This document shows positions 59,157 through 64,000 of a DNA stretch of 64,000 nt, in pieces. The notes beneath the pieces were generated by a model. It did no database searches. It worked only from the letters and a program-made list of their open reading frames with translations, and was not told the origin of the DNA. The position numbers and the translations under genes are program-made. Source of the stretch: an uncultured Methanomassiliicoccales archaeon (lineage in GTDB: Archaea > Thermoplasmatota > Thermoplasmata > Methanomassiliicoccales > Methanomethylophilaceae); assembly GCA_959597175.1 (NCBI GenBank), contig CAUFXM010000002.1, forward strand, positions 1-64,000, read 5' to 3'. Each line of letters starts with the position of its first letter. Position 1 is the first letter of the stretch.

Positions 59157-59450
59157 ATGCAGAGATCCAGAGGCACAAGGACGAAGACCCGCAATGTCCT
59201 GAAGAAGAAGATCAGGGCACGCGGACTGTCCCCCATCACCAAGGGGCTCCAGACATTCGAGGCCGGCGAGAAGGTCAACATCGTCATCGACCCCAGCATC
59301 CACAAGGGGATGCCCTTCTCCAGGTTCCACGGGCTGACCGGTGTGGTCATCGGTGCCAGGGGAAGCGCGTACGAGGTCAGCGTCAAGGACGGCAACAAGA
59401 CCAAGATCGTCGTCGCCCGTCCCGAGCACCTCGTCAGGAACGTCAACTGA
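59157..59450 (+). CDS. rpl21e: 50S ribosomal protein L21e
   Basis: A 97-residue L21e with the family's MQRSRGTRTKTRNVLKKKIRARGLSPITKGLQTF and HKGMPFSRFHGLTGVVIGARGSAYEV stretches. Structural protein of the large subunit in archaea and eukaryotes, placed between pus10 and rpoF as in many euryarchaea. Confidence 0.97.
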   Translation: MQRSRGTRTKTRNVLKKKIRARGLSPITKGLQTFEAGEKVNIVIDPSIHKGMPFSRFHGLTGVVIGARGSAYEVSVKDGNKTKIVVARPEHLVRNVN

Positions 59451-59468
59451 AGCCGAAGGTGAACGGAC

Positions 59469-59804
59469 ATGTCTGAGCAGTACGTAACGGTCGCAGAAGT
59501 GAGGGACCTCCTCATGGCGGAAGCGGAGAAGAGGGGATCTGAGAGCCTGCTCGCCTCGCAGAAGCACGCGCTCGAGCATGCTCAGACCGTCTGCAGCATC
59601 TCCCTCGAACAGGCGCAGGCGATCATCGACGAGGTCGGTCAGATAGACGTCGTCAGTGATTCCGTCGCCTACAAAATCGCGGACATCCTCCCGAGGCATC
59701 CGGAGGATGTCCGTGCGATCTTCTCCAAGGAGAGGGTGACCCTGGAACAGGGCACCATCGAGCAGATAATCGCCATCGTGGACAAGCACGTCCCCCGTGA
59801 CTGA
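59469..59804 (+). CDS. rpoF: DNA-directed RNA polymerase subunit F (Rpo4)
   Basis: A 111-residue Rpb4-like subunit. It forms the stalk with subunit E and aids open-complex formation. Matching features are TVAEVRDLLMAEAEKRG, the SLLASQKHALEHAQ helix, and the C-terminal HRDC-like DILPRHPEDVRAIFSKER. Located between L21e and DUF655, the usual archaeal order. Confidence 0.94.
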   Translation: MSEQYVTVAEVRDLLMAEAEKRGSESLLASQKHALEHAQTVCSISLEQAQAIIDEVGQIDVVSDSVAYKIADILPRHPEDVRAIFSKERVTLEQGTIEQIIAIVDKHVPRD

Positions 59805-59813
59805 GGTCCTCCC

Positions 59814-60365
59814 ATGGAAGATTACGCTTACATCCTTGATTATTTGGCACAGGGGACCTCCGGCGGCAGCTTCTCGAGGAGGGAGCCCGTGTGCTACGCG
59901 ATCGGCGACGAGGAGTTCAAGCTCTTCGAGCTGGTCCCCAAGGCAGGGGCGCAGGTGGAGATCGGTGTCAGGACCTACATAGGGAAGGACACCCCCGAGG
60001 TCAAGAGGGACATCATAGACCACGTGAAGAGGCGCATAAACTACAACGACCTCACCAACAACGCCCAGGCGGAGTTGGAGTACGCGGTCACGGATATCGT
60101 GATGTCCAAGCAGCTCAGGTTCATCCGTTTCTTCAACGAGGCGGAGGGCATCAGCATGCGCAAGCACATGCTGGAGGAGCTCCCGGGACTGGGGAAGAAG
60201 TCCATGATGGCCATCCTCGAGGAGAGGAAGAAAGGCAACTTCAAGGACTTCTCCGACCTGGCCGAGAGGACGGGTGTGAAGAACCCGGAGAAGCTGATCG
60301 TCGCGCGCATCGTCCTCGAGATCTCCGATCCCGAGAGGAAGCGCTACCTCTTCGTATCGAGATGA
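59814..60365 (+). CDS. DUF655 family helix-hairpin-helix nucleic-acid-binding protein
   Basis: A 183-residue archaeal protein of DUF655: YILDYLAQGTSG at the N-terminus, a small OB-like segment (EFKLFELVPKAGAQVEIGVRTYIG), and a helix-hairpin-helix LEELPGLGKKSMMAILEERKK. Function unknown, possibly RNA binding in ribosome maturation; almost always beside ksgA, which it overlaps here by four bases. Confidence 0.93.
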   Translation: MEDYAYILDYLAQGTSGGSFSRREPVCYAIGDEEFKLFELVPKAGAQVEIGVRTYIGKDTPEVKRDIIDHVKRRINYNDLTNNAQAELEYAVTDIVMSKQLRFIRFFNEAEGISMRKHMLEELPGLGKKSMMAILEERKKGNFKDFSDLAERTGVKNPEKLIVARIVLEISDPERKRYLFVSR

Positions 60366-61144
60366 CCGACACCGGCCGTTTGATCGCCGAGACAGGCGTC
60401 GTCCCCAAGAAGAGCAAGGGTCAGAACTTCCTGACCGACGGAAGGGTCGCCGACAGGCACGTCTCCTATGCCGGCATCCGCGAAGGGGACAGGGTCCTGG
60501 AGGTGGGGCCGGGCCTCGGTATACTCACCGAGAGGCTCCTCGGTCAGCCATGCAGGCTCACGTGCATCGAGCTGGACGACACGCTCGCCGGATACATCTC
60601 CGAGACCTACGGCGACCGGCTGGAGCTGGTCCACGGCGACGCTGTGAAGGTGCCCTTCCCGGAGTTCGACGTCTTCGTCAGCAACCTCCCGTACAGCGTC
60701 TCGACGCCCATAATCTTCAAGCTCCTGGAGCATCCGTTCCGCACCGCCGTGGTGATGGTCCAGAAGGAGTTCGCCGACCGCATGGTGGCGGACGTCGGGA
60801 GCCCGGACTACTCCAGGCTCACCGTCAATCTTTTCTACCGCGCTGACTGCGAGATCATGGAGACCGTGCCGGCATCGAGGTTCAACCCCAGGCCCAAGGT
60901 GGACTCCGCCATAGTAAGGATAACCCCCCGGAAGGCCCCGTTCGACGTCCTGGACGAGAGGACATTCCTCAGGGTGACCGAGGTCACGTTCAACCATCGC
61001 AGGAAGAAGATCGGCACATCCCTCAAGGCGGCGGGCCTCGTCCGTCCGGGGGACGACGTACCCTATCTGGACGAGAGGGTGGAGAACCTCCGTCCGGCGG
61101 AGATCGGGGAGGTCGCAGACGCCGTCTTCAGGAACCGCCGCTGA
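60362..61144 (+). CDS. ksgA: 16S rRNA dimethyladenosine transferase (KsgA/Dim1)
   Basis: A 260-residue SAM-dependent enzyme that dimethylates the two adjacent adenosines in helix 45 of 16S rRNA. Motifs: SKGQNFLTDGRVADR, VLEVGPGLGILTERLL (SAM-binding), ELDDTLAGYI, and the catalytic NLPYSVSTPI. It closes an eight-gene operon that also holds Rio1 and Pno1, its partners in small-subunit maturation in eukaryotes. Confidence 0.96.
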   Translation: MTDTGRLIAETGVVPKKSKGQNFLTDGRVADRHVSYAGIREGDRVLEVGPGLGILTERLLGQPCRLTCIELDDTLAGYISETYGDRLELVHGDAVKVPFPEFDVFVSNLPYSVSTPIIFKLLEHPFRTAVVMVQKEFADRMVADVGSPDYSRLTVNLFYRADCEIMETVPASRFNPRPKVDSAIVRITPRKAPFDVLDERTFLRVTEVTFNHRRKKIGTSLKAAGLVRPGDDVPYLDERVENLRPAEIGEVADAVFRNRR

Positions 61145-61197
61145 TCACATCGTCTTTCTTCGTCGCATCCACGATCCCGGCCGCTCGCCAACGTTGA

Positions 61198-61215
61198 TAT
61201 ACAACATGTTGTATA
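61198..61215. promoter_or_regulatory. Perfect 18-bp palindrome at the YczE-like/MarR operon promoter
   Basis: TATACAACATGTTGTATA is fully symmetric and overlaps the TATA-like TTGTATAAT that ends 19 bases before the ATG at 61235. The second gene of the operon encodes a MarR protein, so this is a strong candidate for its autoregulatory operator. The half-site TGTTGTATA also appears at 36049-36058 in the MFS promoter. Confidence 0.65.
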
Positions 61216-61234
61216 ATCGCCTCTCGGAACTCAT

Positions 61235-61975
61235 ATGGCAAGATTCGAGAAGGGTCTGGTAAGACGTTACGTCGTGTTCTTCATCGACCTGTTCGTCCTC
61301 TCGTTGGGGATAGCGGCCATCACGAAGGCGTCCCTGGGGACCTCGCCCATAACATCGATCCCGTACAGCCTGTCGATGATATTCACATCCCTCACGCTGG
61401 GGAACTTCACGATACTGTACAGCTTCCTCCTGGTCTTCATACAGTTCCTGCTTCTGGGCAAGAAGGCCAACAAGTTCAATCTCCTGGAGCAGGTCATCGT
61501 CTCCGTGTTCTTCGGGTACTTCGTGGACATAGGGATGTTCATACTGAACGACCTAGCGCCGGAGGAGTACGTGTCCAGGCTGGTCTGTGTGGTCCTCGGC
61601 TGCTGCGCGCTGGCGTTCGGCGTGTACATACAGATAGTCGCCAACCTGGTGATCATACCCGGGGACGGTCTTGCGTACACCCTCACCATGAAGGTGCGCA
61701 AGCCGTACAACCGCGTCCGCGTGACCCAGGACATGAGCATGGTGGTCATCGCGGCCGTCATCGGGCTGGTGGGCCTCGGCACCCTCGGAGGCGTCCGCGA
61801 GGGGACAATCATCAGCGCCATCCTGGTGGGGAACATCGCCAACCTGTTCCTCAAGCATCTTGATCCCGTGACGGACTTCCTCATACCGGGCCGGAGTGCC
61901 ACCATCCACATGGCCAGGGACAAGGGCAAGGGGAACGACGTGACCGAGGACGTGGAAGGGAAGGCATCGTCATGA
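61235..61975 (+). CDS. YczE/YitT-like membrane protein
   Basis: A 246-residue membrane protein with five or six helices resembling the YczE/YyaS/YitT group: RRYVVFFIDLFVLSLGIAAITKASLGTSPITSIPYSLS at the N-terminus, an inner segment LLEQVIVSVFFGYFVDIGMFIL, and VIIPGDGLAYTLTMKVRKPYNRVRVTQDMSMVVIAAVIG. Function unknown, perhaps transport of a small molecule sensed by the coupled MarR protein. A 26-residue charged tail follows. It overlaps the MarR gene by four bases. Confidence 0.8.
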   Translation: MARFEKGLVRRYVVFFIDLFVLSLGIAAITKASLGTSPITSIPYSLSMIFTSLTLGNFTILYSFLLVFIQFLLLGKKANKFNLLEQVIVSVFFGYFVDIGMFILNDLAPEEYVSRLVCVVLGCCALAFGVYIQIVANLVIIPGDGLAYTLTMKVRKPYNRVRVTQDMSMVVIAAVIGLVGLGTLGGVREGTIISAILVGNIANLFLKHLDPVTDFLIPGRSATIHMARDKGKGNDVTEDVEGKASS

Positions 61976-62409
61976 CCGACCCTTGCAGCGAGAGGGGCCT
62001 GACCATCGTCAGGAGGATACAGCGCATCGGAAATAGGCTGATCCATCAGAGGGACGACGATCTGAAGGCGCTGGACCTGACGTCGAACCAGTCCGCCATA
62101 ATACTGTTCGTGGCCAGGAACCCGGGGTGCCAGATCAACGACGTCCGCGACCATCTGGAGGTGACCCACCAGGCGGCCTGCGGATTGGTGGACCGCATGA
62201 GGTCCAAGGGGATACTGGACGTCAGGGTCTCGGACGAGGACGCCCGGGCAAAGCGCGTATCGCTCACGGAGGAGGGGAGGCGTCTGCACGAGGAGATCGT
62301 CAAGGTCGGAGGAGGCAGGGGGATGGGCATCCTCCGCGGGATGACCGACGAAGAGGTGGACGAGCTCTGCAGGCTCCTGGACAGGATCGAGGAGAACATG
62401 GGCAGATGA
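61972..62409 (+). CDS. MarR-family transcriptional regulator
   Basis: A 145-residue classic MarR: LTSNQSAIILFVARNPGCQINDVRDHLEVTHQAACGLVDRMRSKGILDVRVSDEDARAKRVSLTEEGRR, with winged-helix DNA-binding region and dimerisation helices at both ends. Translationally coupled to the membrane protein gene (ATGA overlap), so it likely represses this operon by binding the palindrome at 61198-61215 until an inducer is present. Confidence 0.9.
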   Translation: MTDPCSERGLTIVRRIQRIGNRLIHQRDDDLKALDLTSNQSAIILFVARNPGCQINDVRDHLEVTHQAACGLVDRMRSKGILDVRVSDEDARAKRVSLTEEGRRLHEEIVKVGGGRGMGILRGMTDEEVDELCRLLDRIEENMGR

Positions 62410-62474
62410 ATCGGAACAAGTCCCCTCGGCATGAATATAATTAATGCCAGGATTCGATATCCTCGGTCGATTCC

Positions 62475-63662
62475 ATGCAGATAGGCATCGTAGGGAAGCC
62501 GAACGTCGGCAAATCCACATTCTTCGGGGCGGCCACGATGGCGCCCGTCGAGATAGCCAACTACCCTTTCACCACCATCGAGCCCAACAAGGGTGTCGCT
62601 TATGTGCGCACCCCCTGCCCCTGCAGGGAGCTGGGCGTCACGTGCACGCCGCACAACTCCTTATGCGTCAACGGGACCAGGATGGTCCCGGTGGAGCTCC
62701 TGGACGTGGCCGGGCTGGTCCCGGATGCCTGGGAGGGCAAGGGCCTGGGCAACAAGTTTCTGGACGATCTCAGGCAGGCGGACGCGCTCATCAACGTGGT
62801 GGACGTCAGCGGGTCCACCGACATCGAGGGTAACCCTGTGGACGTGGGCTCCCACGATCCGACCGAGGACATCCTGTTCCTCAGGAGGGAGATAGAGTGC
62901 TGGATGAGGGAGATCATCAAGAACGGGTTCTCCAAGATAGCCAGGCAGGCCAAGATGCAGGGCAGCAAGCCCGAGGCGATTCTGGCGGAGAGGCTCCAGG
63001 GACTGAAGGTCACCGAGGCGCAGATCAAGGAGGCGCTGAAGGTGGTGCCCCTCCCCGACGACCCCACCAAATGGGACGACGACCTCCTCCTCAGGCTCTG
63101 CGGGGAGATCAGAGCGCAGTCGAAGCCGATGATCGCCGCCATGAACAAGGCCGATATCGCCCCGCCAGGAAACATCGAGAAGGTCAGGGCGGTTAACGAC
63201 ATGTGCGTCCCGACAATGGCCGAGACCGAGCTTGCCCTGAAGAAGGCGGCCAACGGCGGATTGGTGGAGTACACGCCCGGAGACGAGACGTTCACGATCA
63301 AGGAGGGTGCCAAGGTCAGCGACGGTCAGAGGAAGGCCCTGGAGTACATGGCCGAGAAGATGGCGGCCAACGGCGGGACCGGGGTGCAGAGGTGCATCGA
63401 GGATGCCGCGTTCAGGATGCTGGATCTCATCGCGGTCTATCCCGTGGAGGACGAGAACAAGTACACCGACCATTTCGGCAGGGTGCTTCCCGACGCTTTC
63501 CTGGTGCCCCGGGGATCCACGGCCCGCGACCTCGCCTACAGGGTCCACAGCGACCTGGGCGACAAGTTCATCCGCGCGGTGAACGCGAAGACCAAGCGCA
63601 CCGTCGGAGCGGATTACGAGCTCCAGGATGGGGACGTCATCAGGATCGTGGCGAACAAGTGA
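62475..63662 (+). CDS. ychF: YchF/OLA1-type GTP/ATP-binding protein
   Basis: A 395-residue Obg-related NTPase of the archaeal YchF type. G-motifs: GKPNVGKST (P-loop), DVAGLVPDAWEGKGLGNKFLDDLRQAD, and NKAD (G4 position); a TGS domain with PRGSTARDLAYRVHSDLGDKF and ALDGDVI-like LQDGDVIRIV ends the protein. It associates with ribosomes; in relatives ATP is preferred over GTP. A TATAATTAAT box lies 30 bases before the ATG. PolB starts five bases after its stop. Confidence 0.95.
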   Translation: MQIGIVGKPNVGKSTFFGAATMAPVEIANYPFTTIEPNKGVAYVRTPCPCRELGVTCTPHNSLCVNGTRMVPVELLDVAGLVPDAWEGKGLGNKFLDDLRQADALINVVDVSGSTDIEGNPVDVGSHDPTEDILFLRREIECWMREIIKNGFSKIARQAKMQGSKPEAILAERLQGLKVTEAQIKEALKVVPLPDDPTKWDDDLLLRLCGEIRAQSKPMIAAMNKADIAPPGNIEKVRAVNDMCVPTMAETELALKKAANGGLVEYTPGDETFTIKEGAKVSDGQRKALEYMAEKMAANGGTGVQRCIEDAAFRMLDLIAVYPVEDENKYTDHFGRVLPDAFLVPRGSTARDLAYRVHSDLGDKFIRAVNAKTKRTVGADYELQDGDVIRIVANK

Positions 63663-63666
63663 TCCG

Positions 63667-64000
63667 ATGGGGACATGGGACGTCAGACTGATCAGCGCCT
63701 CCTACACCACGGAGGGCGACGAACCCGTCATCGAGTTCTACGGCAAGACCCGTGACAAGCAGTCGGTGGTCATCCTGCATCGCGGGTTCCATCCGTACGT
63801 TTTCGCGGTGTCACCGACCGACGAGCTGGTCGCTCAGCTGACCGGGGACCCGGAGGTGGTCTCGCTGGACCGTGACACGTTACTCTACAGGTCCCGTGAG
63901 GCCGAGGTCCTGAAGGTCACCATCCGCAGCCCCTGGAAGGTCTCGGAGTTCAGGAACAGGATCCGGCGGGCGGGCTCCGATGTCCTGGCCTCGGACATCC
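63667..64000 (+). CDS. polB: Family B DNA polymerase, N-terminal part (cut by window end)
   Basis: The frame is open from the ATG at 63667 to the window end (111 codons). Its sequence, TWDVRLISASYTTEGDEPVIEFYGKTRDKQSVVILHRGFHPYVF cut short in places here, matches the start of archaeal replicative PolB, in which this region forms the N-terminal domain that recognises uracil ahead of the fork. Catalytic motifs lie beyond the window. The gene starts four bases after ychF, probably in the same operon. Confidence 0.78.
   Translation, partial: MGTWDVRLISASYTTEGDEPVIEFYGKTRDKQSVVILHRGFHPYVFAVSPTDELVAQLTGDPEVVSLDRDTLLYRSREAEVLKVTIRSPWKVSEFRNRIRRAGSDVLASDI

Noticed and set aside
1..64000. CRISPR arrays, insertion sequences, prophage or integrated elements.
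   Set aside because: No regularly spaced repeats, transposase, integrase or phage structural genes were seen; the only tandem repeat is the 23-bp array at 4.2 kb.

Overview
This is a GC-rich archaeal chromosome segment. The archaeal assignment is certain from gene content: ribosomal proteins L15e and L21e, RNA polymerase subunit F, aIF1A, RIO1 and Bud32 kinases, a Pno1/Dim2 KH protein, Pus10, archease, an archaeal CCA enzyme, phosphorylating GAPDH of the archaeal type and a family B DNA polymerase. An EchABCDEF-type energy-converting [NiFe] hydrogenase, paired branched-chain amino acid enzymes, an EhaR-like protein and the style of gene arrangement suggest a host-associated methanogen of the Methanomassiliicoccales (Methanomethylophilaceae-like). 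That lineage call is an inference, because no methanogenesis marker lies in the window. Almost every gene ends in TGA, two end in TAA and no recognised gene ends in TAG, which fits a lineage that reassigns TAG to pyrrolysine. Many genes have a TATA box 24-28 bases before the start codon, so leaderless mRNAs appear common.

Layout. 1-4.2 kb: TauE/DUF1634/CAT-like operon, an AzgA-type purine permease and a ThiI-like protein without its PP-loop. 4.2-12 kb: an AAA/DUF4143 ATPase behind a 23-bp tandem repeat, L15e, the Bud32-ITPase pair, a GAPDH-Pgk operon and a CNNM/CorB-type exporter. 12-19 kb: two acetolactate synthase paralogues in tandem, an AAA-PD(D/E)XK protein, CCA enzyme and tRNA-Pro. 19-26.8 kb: EamA and DUF368 membrane proteins, a MarR-like regulator, an unknown gene overlapping a CoA-disulfide reductase-like gene, glycerol kinase and an archaeal ATPase. 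26.9-32 kb: complete ech operon. 32-33 kb: flavodoxin and two tiny coupled ORFs, each promoter carrying two copies of TTAGG-N4-CCTAA.

33-44 kb: nitrilase and acetyltransferase pair, an MFS exporter with a MarR regulator, two SNF-type sodium symporters, IlvC, a cyclophilin-like protein, a rubredoxin-glutamate synthase fusion and an acyltransferase-3 protein. 44-52.3 kb: M24 peptidase-TldD-TldE operon, DUF3795, aspartate dehydrogenase, hybrid cluster protein with a divergent Crp/Fnr regulator, and an HD hydrolase. The regulator and HD genes converge without stop codons and overlap by 918 bases. 52.3-56.1 kb: archease, a RimK-like ligase, a formyltransferase plus EhaR-like pair and tRNA-Glu. 56.2-61.1 kb: an eight-gene translation and small-subunit maturation operon (aIF1A, RIO1, Pno1, Pus10, L21e, RpoF, DUF655, KsgA). 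61.2-64 kb: YczE/YitT-like membrane protein with its MarR regulator, YchF GTPase and the start of PolB.

No CRISPR array, insertion sequence, prophage or rRNA was seen. The most unusual features are the fourfold TTAGG-N4-CCTAA regulon with its small ORFs, the stopless convergent gene pair, catalytically degenerate ThiI and EhaR relatives, the acetolactate synthase specificity-residue swap, and an apparent ATA start in the MFS gene.
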